Positions 26,208-34,938 of a DNA stretch of 64,000 nt are shown here, piece after piece (position 1 is the stretch's first letter; each line of letters starts with the position of its first letter). Origin of the DNA: Flammeovirgaceae bacterium UBA5008 (GTDB lineage Bacteria; Bacteroidota; Bacteroidia; Cytophagales; Cyclobacteriaceae); assembly GCA_002398365.1 (NCBI GenBank), contig DGYK01000063.1:218934-282933 (forward strand), read 5' to 3'. The translations under genes and the position numbers were made by a program. Under the pieces are notes generated by a model. It was not told the origin of the DNA. It saw nothing but the letters and a program-made list of their open reading frames with translations, and did not search any database.

Positions 26208-28598
26208 CTAGAATGTATAGCGCACGTATGGCACGGGGAAAAAACCTTGCTGGTATTGATTAGCAATAGAGTTAGTGCGGGTGTTATACGTTTGCGAAAA
26301 AATGTTTTGGTTGCCCGTTACATTTTGCAAGTCGATAGCCATTTCGAGTGTACTCTTTTTGTATTCTTTGCGATAGGCAATTCTGAAGTCAGTACGGAAA
26401 TAGGGGCTTTGCTTTTCGCTGAAAGCGCGTGCACGATCATATACTGCCTGGCCTTGCGTGGCCGATGCCGTTACATTGAGAGGAGTTAAGTAGCGACCGC
26501 CAATGGTAGTAACTTTTAAGTTGAAGCTGAGGAAATTCCGATTTTTACCTACGCGGAATTCTTTGCCCACTAATCCATTCACTACATACTGCGTGTTGTA
26601 AGCCGTGTTGCGCTCAATACCATCACTGCCTTTGTATTTGGAATCAAACAAAGAGGTTGTAACTAAGAAATAGTACCCTTTGCTGAAGAATCGCTCTAAC
26701 GTAAATTCAACTCCATAATTTCTTCCGCTACCTTTACTGATCAAGTTCACTTCATCGTCCGGGCCAAAACTGATTCCTGTGTTGACGGAAGAGAAAGCCG
26801 ATGATTTTTGCTCAACGGGCAAGTTGCTCAACTCCTGATAGTATGCTTCAGCTTTGAAGCGTAGAGTTTCGTTGATGTTCCAATCGTATGTAAGCACATA
26901 ATGCTGGCTGGCAATAAAATCTAAGCTCTTGTTTGGAAATGACGCACCGGCATTCGTGGTGAGTTGCGCATACGAAGTGGTGATAAGCGGAGCTTGGTGG
27001 TGCAAGCCATATCCAAAACTCAATGAGTTCTTCGCATTCATCTGATAGCTTACGCTGGCGCGAGGTTCTACTACAGTTTGGTTATTCAAACTGTAGTGTT
27101 GCACATGAGCTCCGGCAATAAACGAAAACTGACTGTTGAAGCGATGTCTCCATTGTGAGTATGCCTGCGTCAGCCAATTATTATCTTTTGCATTCAGTCG
27201 CACGGTGTCTTTGTTTACATTGGCAAAGAGTTCGCGTCTGAACAAATCAAAATTCAGGTAATCCACATACAAGCCGGAAGTAAGTGAATTTTTTGAATTG
27301 AACTTGGTGCGTGTATAAACGACAAATGAAGTTTTACGAGTGGTGAACTCAGCTTCTACACGTCTGAATTTTCCAACTACATCTAAATTGGCATTGCGTG
27401 TGAGCGAGTCGTTGTAAAATGATTCGTTGGTAGAACTATAACCCAAAGTGGCTTTCAAAAAGCTTTTCTTCGATAAATTCTTTTCATAGCTCGCACCGGT
27501 AATGTTGGTGGTGTAGCGCGGGAATGCATCCAGGTTTTCATCGCCATACAAGTCGTTTGATTTTTTCTTGAGGTCTACTTTACTTCCCAATAAATCGATG
27601 GAGCTGTTTCCGGCAATGCCGAACACAGTGAATTTTCCATTGTTGCCGGATGGGAAGGTAAACTTGTAGTTCACATCCTGATAATTAGGCGTGTTGCCGC
27701 CCGTTCCAAATTCGATTCCTAACTTTTGAAAAACTCCTAGTGTCGAGTAGCGGTAGTTGATGATGAACGAACTTCTTTTGTTTTTTGATAAAGGGCCTTC
27801 CGCACCTAATTCAAAACCATTGAATCCAATTTGTGCTACCTTTTCTAACTTTTGATTGTTACCATCTTTCAGTTTAATGTCAAATACACCGGCCACGGCA
27901 TTTCCATATTGTGCCGGGAATGCACTCGTCATAAAATCAGATTTGTCGAGATTGTTGTTATTCAGCATGCTCACGGGACCTCCTGTGCTTACCAATGCAC
28001 CAAAATGATTGGGGTTAGGAATATTGAGTCCTTCTAATTGCCACAGCATTCCGGTTGGTGAATTTCCGCGCACGACAATATCGTTTCGCGAATCATTGCC
28101 CCCTACGACACCGGCAAAGTTCGAAGCCATGCGCGAAGGATCTCCCAATGCACCGGCATAGCGTTTAGTATCATCGATGTTGAAAGAACGAGAGCTCACC
28201 ACAGCCAGATCATTGTTCGTAGCTGTTTTGTCTTCTTTGGTATTTGCAGTTATCACCACTTCACTCAATTGATTGGCACTTTCAGTAAGTGATAAATTCA
28301 TCACTACTTCTTTTCCCGCAGTGACGATGATGTTGGGAATGAGTTGCTCTTCATAGCCAATGTAACTTACTTTAATGGTTTGACGGCCCAGTGGTACATT
28401 GGTGATGCGGTAGTCGCCATTCTCATCGCTGGAAGCACCCAGCAATGTTCCTCCATCAGACACAATAACAACATTCACTCCAATCAAAGGAGTCTTGCTT
28501 ACTTCGTCTGTTACTTTACCACGAATGGTTTGCGTGGTTTGTGCCCATAGCTGGGCACTAAATAATAGGATTGCGGATAGTAAAATCGTTCGCTTCAT
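26208..28598 (-). CDS. TonB-dependent outer-membrane receptor
   Basis: About 796 residues from the preferred ATG (MKRTILLSAILLFSAQLWAQ, a Sec signal peptide); an earlier ATG 15 codons upstream would spoil that signal. A carboxypeptidase-regulatory-like domain covers ~22-110 (IRGKVTDEVSKTPLIGVNVVI, GDYRITNVPLG). The plug follows (IVVRGNSPTGMLWQLEGLNIPNPNHFG, then AGVFDIKLKDGN), and the rest is a 22-strand-type barrel ending in Phe (YVRYTF). It is not paired with a SusD. No substrate is predictable; the downstream Crp/Fnr gene lies upstream on the same strand and could regulate it. Confidence 0.93.
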   Translation of the reverse strand: MKRTILLSAILLFSAQLWAQTTQTIRGKVTDEVSKTPLIGVNVVIVSDGGTLLGASSDENGDYRITNVPLGRQTIKVSYIGYEEQLIPNIIVTAGKEVVMNLSLTESANQLSEVVITANTKEDKTATNNDLAVVSSRSFNIDDTKRYAGALGDPSRMASNFAGVVGGNDSRNDIVVRGNSPTGMLWQLEGLNIPNPNHFGALVSTGGPVSMLNNNNLDKSDFMTSAFPAQYGNAVAGVFDIKLKDGNNQKLEKVAQIGFNGFELGAEGPLSKNKRSSFIINYRYSTLGVFQKLGIEFGTGGNTPNYQDVNYKFTFPSGNNGKFTVFGIAGNSSIDLLGSKVDLKKKSNDLYGDENLDAFPRYTTNITGASYEKNLSKKSFLKATLGYSSTNESFYNDSLTRNANLDVVGKFRRVEAEFTTRKTSFVVYTRTKFNSKNSLTSGLYVDYLNFDLFRRELFANVNKDTVRLNAKDNNWLTQAYSQWRHRFNSQFSFIAGAHVQHYSLNNQTVVEPRASVSYQMNAKNSLSFGYGLHHQAPLITTSYAQLTTNAGASFPNKSLDFIASQHYVLTYDWNINETLRFKAEAYYQELSNLPVEQKSSAFSSVNTGISFGPDDEVNLISKGSGRNYGVEFTLERFFSKGYYFLVTTSLFDSKYKGSDGIERNTAYNTQYVVNGLVGKEFRVGKNRNFLSFNLKVTTIGGRYLTPLNVTASATQGQAVYDRARAFSEKQSPYFRTDFRIAYRKEYKKSTLEMAIDLQNVTGNQNIFSQTYNTRTNSIANQYQQGFFPVPYVRYTF

Positions 28599-28745
28599 TT
28601 TCTTTTCAATTTTTTGTGTGTGCAAATATGTGTGTGCAGTCATACGAATCGGATTGATTCGGGTTAAGAAGAAGCGGCTGATTTCCGTTTTCTTAACTTA
28701 GATCAATAAAAATCAGAACAAACTGAGGTGCAGGTGGTGAAATAA

Positions 28746-29384
28746 TCACTTTTTGGATTCACTCAAACGCTTACGGATGCGGCTGAGCGATTCGGGTTGG
28801 ATGCCCAGATACGAAGCAATGTAGTGCTGTGGAATTTTTTCAAATACCTTAGGCCGCGATTTCATCAGGTTGAGGTATTGTTCCTCGGGACTTAAAAACA
28901 ACATCGCCCGGTTGCGTTCCGCAATGCGAACCAAAATAAATTCGGCAATTAGTCTTCCAAACTTTTCCCACACCGGCATCTGTTGATAAGTGCGCTGCAT
29001 CTTTTCGTACGATACCAATAACACTTCCGAATCGACCAGCGCCTGATGGTATTCCAGAGAAGGTTGGCGAGTAAGAAAACTGGGATAGTCGGTATAGAAG
29101 TTTCCTTCAAACGAAAAGTTGTACGTCACCTCCTCCTGATTGATGATGCAAAAAGTTCTGAAGTGCCCTTTATTGATAAATGCTACATAATCGCATACCT
29201 GTCCGGCTTCCATCAAGCAAGTTCCTTTTGGCACTCGCTTCATTTCCATCGTTTGCAAAAAGGCATTCAGTTGTTCATCGTTGAATGAAACAAACCGACT
29301 GATGTATTCCTTTAATTTTGCTAAATCTTCTGGACTGGGGATCACCACACCAATAAATAATAATGATACGCCTTTCGTTAACAA
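28746..29384 (-). CDS. Crp/Fnr-family transcriptional regulator
   Basis: A 212-residue regulator. A cyclic-nucleotide-binding-like domain covers ~25-140 (VPKGTCLMEAGQVCDYVAFINKG). The C-terminal helix-turn-helix (PQHYIASYLGIQPESLSRIRKRL) is the short form common in Bacteroidota Crp paralogues. No PRSSAxR-type cAMP-binding signature is evident, so the signal may not be cAMP. The first ~15 residues are hydrophobic, so the true start may be a GTG at about residue 13. Two paralogues occur at 49179-49757 and 49820-50404. Confidence 0.88.
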   Translation of the reverse strand: MLTKGVSLLFIGVVIPSPEDLAKLKEYISRFVSFNDEQLNAFLQTMEMKRVPKGTCLMEAGQVCDYVAFINKGHFRTFCIINQEEVTYNFSFEGNFYTDYPSFLTRQPSLEYHQALVDSEVLLVSYEKMQRTYQQMPVWEKFGRLIAEFILVRIAERNRAMLFLSPEEQYLNLMKSRPKVFEKIPQHYIASYLGIQPESLSRIRKRLSESKK

Positions 29385-29451
29385 GTTCCTCCCCTGAAAG
29401 TTTGTCAGGAGAGGATTACAAGCTTACGAATTTTAGGCGAAACAGGCATTA

Positions 29452-29835
29452 TTACTTGGCAGCTACTTGATCTGAACCTACTGTTACTTTTAAGATGGAG
29501 CCTTTGCGTTTGGCGCTGAGGGTGGCGCTTAACACAATATTATAGGTGCCGGGTGTAGCGTCTGAAGCTACCGTTATCAAGGCATTGCTATTTTCAAAAT
29601 TGCCTTCTTTGGGTTCATACGTGAGGGTAATTCCTTGTGGCAGGGCGCTTTGCAAACCAAGCGTGGCTTTCTCTTTCGCAAAATACTTTGAGCGCACGAT
29701 CGAAACAGTTACCTGTTTGCTTTCTCCGGGTTTGATGGATACGCTACTTTCTGACAAGTCAATGGCAAAGTCTTTGGTTTGAGCAAATGTTACAACAGAT
29801 GCTAGAAGAAAAAGGGAAGTAATGATTGTTTTCAT
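29452..29835 (-). CDS. Small exported protein with an immunoglobulin-like fold
   Basis: About 127 residues from the preferred ATG (MKTIITSLFLLASVVTFAQ, a Sec signal peptide). The mature ~108 residues are one beta-sandwich (SVSIKPGESKQVTVSIVRS, TPGTYNIVLSATLSA), similar to NPCBM/NEW2-associated or COG1470-like domains; I have no specific family. It lies downstream of the LytTR regulator gene. A direct-repeat element at 29946-29974 between the two matches the one ahead of the LytTR gene, so it is probably a LytTR target. Confidence 0.75.
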   Translation of the reverse strand: MKTIITSLFLLASVVTFAQTKDFAIDLSESSVSIKPGESKQVTVSIVRSKYFAKEKATLGLQSALPQGITLTYEPKEGNFENSNALITVASDATPGTYNIVLSATLSAKRKGSILKVTVGSDQVAAK

Positions 29836-29945
29836 AAAAGGTCGTTTAATTTTTTTCATCACAACGGGTTATGAAGTGCAAAAGGTCAATGCATTACATC
29901 CTTTGGGGCCATGTGCGTTGGGATTGATGTAAACGAATCAATGTT

Positions 29946-29974
29946 GGGGCAAGTGGAAAGGATGCTGGGGCGAA
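29946..29974 (-). promoter_or_regulatory. Candidate LytTR operator, copy B
   Basis: Two direct repeats, ggggcaag (29946-29953) and ggggcgaa (29967-29974) on the + strand, each preceded by t, start exactly 21 bases apart. A 21-bp period means two helical turns, as expected for a LytTR-domain dimer. The element lies ~110 bases upstream of the small exported-protein gene. The same arrangement with the same spacing precedes the LytTR gene at 30996-31024. Confidence 0.6.
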
Positions 29975-29981
29975 TGGATGA

Positions 29982-30944
29982 TTAACTCACCTCCATCATA
30001 TTGCGAAGCTGACTAATTTTTTCCATCACTTCTTTTCCTTTGGGTCGCGAAACCGGTATGGAAAAATCCGATCCATTCATTTTCAGTTTGTAGCCATTGG
30101 TATTTCCGGTAATGGCGCTGATGGCATTTACATTTACAATATAAGAGCGATGGCACCGCAATGTGAAGGAATTGTTAAGCTGCGTCTCCAGGTTTTTGAG
30201 ATTTACTCGAAGCAATTTTTTCTGAATGGCTGAATCTTCTTTCCAATGAACGGTGGAATAATTATCATCAGCCTCAATAAAAAGTAAATCGGGCAAATTG
30301 AAGGTGAGGCTTTCACTAGTATCTGAATACAGGGTGACTACCGTAGCTGTTTTCACAGATTCTTTCGACTCCTTTTTTAAAGTTTGAATTTTTTGAAGCT
30401 CCTGATTAGTTTTAATGGCTTCCTGCAAATTCTGCTGAAGCATTTGTGCTTTTAAAAACAAGGTGCAAAGCGCGATGGGGATCACTCCCTTGATAGCCAC
30501 CTGTACGACCGTGTGAGCCGCCACATCGGCCCAGCCCATGTTAAAGGGACAGAAAAAAAGTTTTTCCATGATGGTCGCTAACAACCAGATCAGCGCCAGG
30601 TGCAAAATATTTAAGTAAATGTATTTTTTGATTGTCCAAGTGGTGGGATCCATTTGGGCCGGAAAAATGCGAGGCAATACCAACACATTAAATATCAAAA
30701 CGACCAGAGTAATGAGGCCATGGAGCCATTCCAATTGGTTGGCGAATTCCAGTTCGGATTCAGTTTTGAATAGATAGAGAAATCCGGTTACAAAACCGCT
30801 GATAAACAAGGCCAACAGAAAGTTTTTGCGCTCGTCATTCAGGTAAAAGGGAAAAGGGGCGTTGAGCCAGTCGGATAGCCGTTTCGATAACGTGCGTTCT
30901 TCCATATTCACGGCCGGGGAATTGATTGCCTGATATTGATCCAT
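29982..30944 (-). CDS. Membrane-anchored LytTR-domain transcriptional regulator
   Basis: About 320 residues from the preferred ATG (MDQYQAIN); another ATG lies seven codons upstream. Four hydrophobic helices lie at ~40-160 (FLLALFISGFVTGFLYLF, LITLVVLIFNVLVL, LNILHLALIWLLATI, IKGVIPIALCTLFL). A coiled-coil-like linker follows at ~165-200, and the C-terminal ~100 residues are a LytTR DNA-binding domain (LPDLLFIEADDNYSTVHW, LRCHRSYIVNVNAIS). It lacks a kinase or receiver, so it is a one-component membrane-bound regulator. Matching 21-bp direct repeats stand before it and before the next gene. Confidence 0.9.
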   Translation of the reverse strand: MDQYQAINSPAVNMEERTLSKRLSDWLNAPFPFYLNDERKNFLLALFISGFVTGFLYLFKTESELEFANQLEWLHGLITLVVLIFNVLVLPRIFPAQMDPTTWTIKKYIYLNILHLALIWLLATIMEKLFFCPFNMGWADVAAHTVVQVAIKGVIPIALCTLFLKAQMLQQNLQEAIKTNQELQKIQTLKKESKESVKTATVVTLYSDTSESLTFNLPDLLFIEADDNYSTVHWKEDSAIQKKLLRVNLKNLETQLNNSFTLRCHRSYIVNVNAISAITGNTNGYKLKMNGSDFSIPVSRPKGKEVMEKISQLRNMMEVS

Positions 30945-30995
30945 ACACCACAAACTTAAAAACAAGGCTCAAAGTTGCCAATGGCTGCCATTTGC

Positions 30996-31024
30996 GGGGC
31001 GAAAGGCTACGATTTTGGGGTGAA
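30996..31024 (-). promoter_or_regulatory. Candidate LytTR operator, copy A (autoregulation)
   Basis: Direct repeats ggggcgaa (30996-31003) and ggggtgaa (31017-31024) on the + strand start exactly 21 bases apart, 50-80 bases upstream of the LytTR gene start. Together with copy B the four half-sites give the consensus GGGG[CT][GA]A[AG]. The rest of this ~350-base gap holds a 12-base palindrome, attgttaacaat at 31156-31167, and the marR promoter. Confidence 0.6.
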
Positions 31025-31238
31025 GTGCACTACATTTATCTCTTCTGATTTAATACCCTCTACCACAATCCACTAGAATTACTGTCAAGCTATCATTAAA
31101 CGAAGGTGCGTGATTCCTTGAAGCCAATTTACATAGCAGACTTAACATTTATTGTATTGTTAACAATGAACTAATTGATCCATTCAGCCAACGTAGAATA
31201 TTGGATGGTATTGGATTTCAAGCAAAGCAAATTGCTAA

Positions 31239-31283
31239 TTGATTTTTAGAATTGATTTTCTATATTTGTTGCGTATTCAACCA
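31239..31283 (+). promoter_or_regulatory. marR promoter with overlapping operator
   Basis: The Bacteroidota -7 element TATATTTG (matching TAnnTTTG) lies at 31261-31268, and a TTG -33 element lies at 31239-31241, separated by 19 bases, which fits the known spacing. The sequence gttgcgtattcaacca (31268-31283) overlaps the expected transcription start and contains the inverted pair GTTG/CAAC. A 15-of-16 match occurs before the downstream gene at 31742-31757, so it is the probable MarR binding site. Confidence 0.65.
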
Positions 31284-31289
31284 TATTAA

Positions 31290-31724
31290 ATGAGTAAGTT
31301 TCAGTTTCAGCAATCATACGGTAGGATACTAGGTGTTGCGTATACGGCATTATACAAACGGCTTGCCAAGCATATGAAAGAGAATAATTTGCCTATTACC
31401 CCAGATCAGTTTCGGGTGCTCACGCACTTATGGCAGTCAGACGGATTATCCCAACAGGAGTTAGCCATCGGTTCACATCGTGATAAGGCAAATGTGACTC
31501 GGATTGTTGACATACTGGAAAGAGAAGGTATAGTAGAGCGGAGAGATCATGAAAATGATCGAAGAATTTACAGAATCTTTCTTACCGCAAAAGGTAAAAA
31601 GCTGGAGACAGTCGCAGCGGAATGTGGCCAGGCAGCACTTCGCGATGCTCAAGCTGGAATTTCAAAAGCGGATATGGATACCTGTATGGCCGTGTTGAAA
31701 AAAACTATCGAAAATTTAAAGTAA
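31290..31724 (+). CDS. MarR-family transcriptional regulator
   Basis: A 144-residue winged-helix repressor. The dimerisation helices flank a DNA-binding core: ITPDQFRVLTHLWQSDGLSQQELAIGSHRDKANVTRIVDILEREG, then the wing IVERRDHENDRRIYRIFLTAKGKKL with the conserved DxR. MarR proteins usually repress their own gene and a neighbour until a small ligand binds. A shared operator-like sequence before this gene and before the metallo-beta-lactamase-fold gene 62 bases downstream supports that model here. Confidence 0.93.
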   Translation: MSKFQFQQSYGRILGVAYTALYKRLAKHMKENNLPITPDQFRVLTHLWQSDGLSQQELAIGSHRDKANVTRIVDILEREGIVERRDHENDRRIYRIFLTAKGKKLETVAAECGQAALRDAQAGISKADMDTCMAVLKKTIENLK

Positions 31725-31741
31725 AAAAATTTAAGCATTCT

Positions 31742-31757
31742 GTTGCGTATTTAACCA
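31742..31757 (+). promoter_or_regulatory. Second MarR operator-like site
   Basis: gttgcgtatttaacca differs by one base from gttgcgtattcaacca in the marR promoter. It lies 18 bases after the marR stop and 29 bases before the next start codon. This placement suggests a second regulated promoter for the metallo-beta-lactamase-fold and DUF481-like genes. Confidence 0.6.
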
Positions 31758-31786
31758 TTGAATAATAAACTATAAATCCATAAATT

Positions 31787-32803
31787 ATGAAAACCAAACT
31801 AGTACTTCTCTGGTGGCTGAGTGCCACAATTGCATTTTCACAAATAAACACGCGAAAGGATACCGTGGTAGCGGCATCGGTCCCCTACGCGGTGTATGGT
31901 CCGCAGTTTGATTGGAACAAAGGCTATTATGTGGCAGAAGTTAAAAAAGGCAGTGGCATTTATTGGATTACCGAAGGCAGTCATCAAGTCATGTTTCTTA
32001 CAACAGGCAAAGGGGTAATTGTCATAGACGCACCTCCCATATTTGGCGACAAAATTTCAAAAGCCATTGCGGAAGTAACGAAAGAGCCGGTTACTCATTT
32101 AATTTACACCCACCATCATGCTGACCACATTGCAGGAGCTTACCAATTCCCGAAAGGAATTCAAGTGATTTCAAGTGATGGTATTAAGAATCGATTAAAG
32201 GAATTGCAATCCGCTAAGCGTGATGCTCCCTTTGGCACATTCGTAGGTGGCAAACCTGTGGAGCTGCCAACCAAAACATTCAATGATAGCTTAATGCTAA
32301 CAGTCGGGAATAAGGCATTGAAGCTTTATACTATCAACTCACACACACATCATGACGTGGTGGTTTATCTCCCCAAGGAAAAAATAATCAATGCAGTGGA
32401 TTTCATTTGGCCGGGTTGGATTCCTTTTGATGGATTGGGTGAAACTGAAGATGTCTATAGCTACATCAATTCAATGAACTGGCTTTTAAAATTTGATTGG
32501 GACATAATGGTAAGTGGTCATGTTGGCAGATTAGCTAAAAAGGAGGATGTGAGAACTACTATAGAATATATTACGGATGTGAAATTCGCTGTAATGAAGG
32601 CGATTCAATCTACAGAGTATATGGCGGCAGTCAAAAAAACAGGTTTCGCGAACGCTTTTTTAACGGTTGAAACCTACTTCGATTTAATAGCATCTACCGC
32701 ATCAAAAGAAGTAGAAGCGAAGTGGCTCGGTAAATTAGGTGGCGTTGATGTTTGGACCTATAGCAACTGCCGCAGAATGATGATGTGGTTGCGATTAAAC
32801 TAA
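31787..32803 (+). CDS. Exported metallo-beta-lactamase-fold hydrolase
   Basis: A 338-residue protein with a Sec signal peptide (MKTKLVLLWWLSATIAFSQ). The zinc motif HxHxDH is at His109-His114 (THHHADHIAG), further ligands are likely in NSHTHHDVVV and VSGHVGR. The family covers lactonases, quinoprotein-relay proteins and beta-lactamases, and the substrate cannot be assigned. It is under the control of the adjacent MarR by operator evidence and is followed 6 bases later by a DUF481-like barrel gene. Confidence 0.88.
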   Translation: MKTKLVLLWWLSATIAFSQINTRKDTVVAASVPYAVYGPQFDWNKGYYVAEVKKGSGIYWITEGSHQVMFLTTGKGVIVIDAPPIFGDKISKAIAEVTKEPVTHLIYTHHHADHIAGAYQFPKGIQVISSDGIKNRLKELQSAKRDAPFGTFVGGKPVELPTKTFNDSLMLTVGNKALKLYTINSHTHHDVVVYLPKEKIINAVDFIWPGWIPFDGLGETEDVYSYINSMNWLLKFDWDIMVSGHVGRLAKKEDVRTTIEYITDVKFAVMKAIQSTEYMAAVKKTGFANAFLTVETYFDLIASTASKEVEAKWLGKLGGVDVWTYSNCRRMMMWLRLN

Positions 32804-32809
32804 TGAAGT

Positions 32810-33604
32810 ATGCGGCTTAGTTTAGTTGTTTATTTTGTTTCAATATGCCTTGGCGTATTTGCTCAAGACAAAACCAATGACACAATCCGGTATGATGTGC
32901 ATGTTGCGAGTACGTTTATTCTAAGTGGTGGTAATTTAGAACGATTAGTTACTCAAAATCGACTATGGGGCTCTCTTGGCAATAAAAAATGGGAGGTTGT
33001 TACAGAAAATAGTTATCGCTACGGTCAAAATTTTACGCGGGTAGTGGAGAACGATTTGCTCACAAGAAACTACATTCGTTTTTTTCCAGATCATAAACTA
33101 TATGGTTTTATCATAGCAACCTATGAGGATAATTTTCGCAGAAGTATTGAAAGCAGGTGGCAGTTGGGTGGAGGCGGTGCGTATAACCTTTATCGAAAAA
33201 AACGCGATTTCCTACGTACAAGCGTGGCAGTAGTTTATGATGAGTCCAAGTACAAAACGGATATTTTCAATATTGCAGATTATAATGGAAACGAAACTAT
33301 TGCAGATGCGCGTACCATATTTCGTTTTGGCGGTGTACATACAGTTTTAGAAAATCATCTGGTCATCAAACATGATACTTGGTATATGCCTAGTTTTCAA
33401 AACGCTAAAAATTATCGATGGCATTCAATGATTGGGTTTCAAGTACCGGTCTATAAAGGATTCTCCATGAAAACCGATTTTGACTACACGTATGAAAACG
33501 TAACAGTGAGTGATAAAAATCCCTTTGGCTATACCTCCAGTTTAAGCGATTGGATTATTTCCTTTGGAATAAGCTACGACCTATCAAATGAACCAAAAAA
33601 GTAG
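32810..33604 (+). CDS. DUF481-like outer-membrane beta-barrel protein
   Basis: A 264-residue protein with a Sec signal peptide (MRLSLVVYFVSICLGVFAQ). The mature part is a chain of amphipathic strands with aromatic ends (WEVVTENSYRYGQNF, LYGFIIATYEDNF, GYTSSLSDWIISFGISYDL), like the DUF481 family of small outer-membrane barrels. It follows the metallo-hydrolase gene by 6 bases. The pair may release and handle a product at the outer membrane. Confidence 0.7.
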   Translation: MRLSLVVYFVSICLGVFAQDKTNDTIRYDVHVASTFILSGGNLERLVTQNRLWGSLGNKKWEVVTENSYRYGQNFTRVVENDLLTRNYIRFFPDHKLYGFIIATYEDNFRRSIESRWQLGGGGAYNLYRKKRDFLRTSVAVVYDESKYKTDIFNIADYNGNETIADARTIFRFGGVHTVLENHLVIKHDTWYMPSFQNAKNYRWHSMIGFQVPVYKGFSMKTDFDYTYENVTVSDKNPFGYTSSLSDWIISFGISYDLSNEPKK

Positions 33605-33715
33605 TATGGAAAGTGTCGGGGAGTTTCATATGCCTCGGCACCTTCTTATTAATTTTTTAATTCTGAATTAAAGTCATGAATGAAGGTATTTTTTAAATAA
33701 GCAAATTTAGATTCT

Positions 33716-34093
33716 ATGCTGACCGAAAAAAGAATATTAGTTATTGGTAGACATGCGAACTTAATGTCATGCATACTTGAAATGCTGCGGCTAGATGGCT
33801 ATGATGCTGTTGGCAAACAAGAAAATGAAGAAGCAATTGCGGCTTTTGAATATGAAAAATTTGACGTAGTGGTTATTGGTGGTGGAGTTGATTCCGAGAG
33901 CAGAAAATTATTCAAAGAAACATTTATCTGTATAAATCCCTCGATTAGAATAATTGATGCGCATCCCAAGTATTACATCATCTATGCGCAGCACCTATTA
34001 ACGATTTCGATGTATACAGATTATGAATGGCCGGTAGTTGAAAACATATTTCAGCCCAAGTTGCATACCGAGCACTGCGGTAATCTGGGATAA
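33716..34093 (+). CDS. Response-regulator receiver-like protein without phosphoacceptor
   Basis: A 125-residue protein with the layout of a CheY-type receiver (KRILVIGRHANLMSCILEMLRLDGYDAVG, then FDVVVIGGGVDSESRKLF). The two acidic residues usual after the first strand read Gly-Arg. The phosphorylated Asp at the end of the third strand reads Gly (VVVIGGG). It therefore cannot be phosphorylated in the usual way and is a pseudo-receiver if the fold is right. No output domain is present. Confidence 0.55.
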   Translation: MLTEKRILVIGRHANLMSCILEMLRLDGYDAVGKQENEEAIAAFEYEKFDVVVIGGGVDSESRKLFKETFICINPSIRIIDAHPKYYIIYAQHLLTISMYTDYEWPVVENIFQPKLHTEHCGNLG

Positions 34094-34362
34094 AAAAATA
34101 TCCAAGGCCAATCGCCAGTTCATTATTTAATTCACTTCGATCAAAAGCAGTCATGCTCATTTTAATGGGGAAAGTGCTTCTCATATTGCCACCAAAGAAG
34201 AAGTAATTATCAGTCGCGAGCGCGTTGCTGAGTTTAAAGCATGGCTGGCGCATTAGCCATTACATTTTCTTCGGCTTGATATTTATTGGTGCCTACCCTT
34301 AAAATGTGTATCATTATCATTGGGCGAACGACAAATAAATTAAGTAAAAACGATATCAATTT
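34094..34362. other. Gap with antiparallel protein-like fragments
   Basis: No full gene is visible. On the minus strand, ~34240 down to 34093, a frame reads like the end of an outer-membrane barrel (ALATDNYFFFGG, FPIKMSMTAFDRSELNNEL, IGLGYFF) but runs on without a stop and has no proper beginning. The opposite strand has a short open frame (TKEEVIISRERVAEFKAW, stop at ~34257). One may be a gene remnant; I cannot say which. Confidence 0.25.
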
Positions 34363-34737
34363 ATGAATAAGGAATCCAAACGACTTTTCTTGATAGATGG
34401 ATTGGGCGCGCTGACCACTGCCGGATTACTGTTTTTTCTCTTGGCAGAATTTGACTATCTATTCGGAATGCCGAAACCGATTTTACATGGACTGTCTTTA
34501 ATGGCTATTCTTTTCTCGGCTTACTCTTTCAGCTGCCTCATTATGGTTAAACAGAACTGGAAAATTTTCCTTTCGCTGATAGCTTTTGCCAATATCACCT
34601 ATTGCCTTTTAACTTCAGGGTTAATGCTCTACCACTATTCGAAGTTAACTCAATTGGGGCTAATGTACTTTGTTGGAGAAATTGCTGTTATAATTATGCT
34701 CGTATTTTTTGAGCTTAAAACAATAGTCAAATCATGA
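34363..34737 (+). CDS. Four-helix membrane protein of unknown function
   Basis: A 124-residue protein with four hydrophobic helices (GLGALTTAGLLFFLLAEF, ILHGLSLMAILFSAYSFSCLIM, FLSLIAFANITYCLLTSGL, YFVGEIAVIIMLVFFE). The short polar loops and a conserved-looking YLFGMPKP segment suggest a real family that occurs in Bacteroidota, but I have no name or role for it. Confidence 0.7.
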   Translation: MNKESKRLFLIDGLGALTTAGLLFFLLAEFDYLFGMPKPILHGLSLMAILFSAYSFSCLIMVKQNWKIFLSLIAFANITYCLLTSGLMLYHYSKLTQLGLMYFVGEIAVIIMLVFFELKTIVKS

Positions 34738-34938
34738 GCCGTATCAGTTTAAGAATAAGGTACGGAGTAATCAAAAATAAATTTTGAACAAATGGTTAAT
34801 CCGTCTACAAAAGATTGACTGAATTTCTCTTCCAAGTTTTCAAAACAAGAATTCTTTAGAAACCAATCTATTTTAAAAATAGTCAAACAACTGAGAACCG
34901 TTGCTGGTAGCGATCATTGAATAAGAATTCCCAATGGA

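Noticed and set aside
29388..29414. Hairpin cctcccctga/tcaggagagg just upstream of the Crp/Fnr start
   Set aside because: One mismatch, no T-run and no known leader match; it could be chance, so no regulatory role is claimed.
31156..31167. attgttaacaat palindrome as a regulator site
   Set aside because: A 12-base AT-rich palindrome in an AT-rich gap is expected by chance fairly often, and no second copy was seen nearby.
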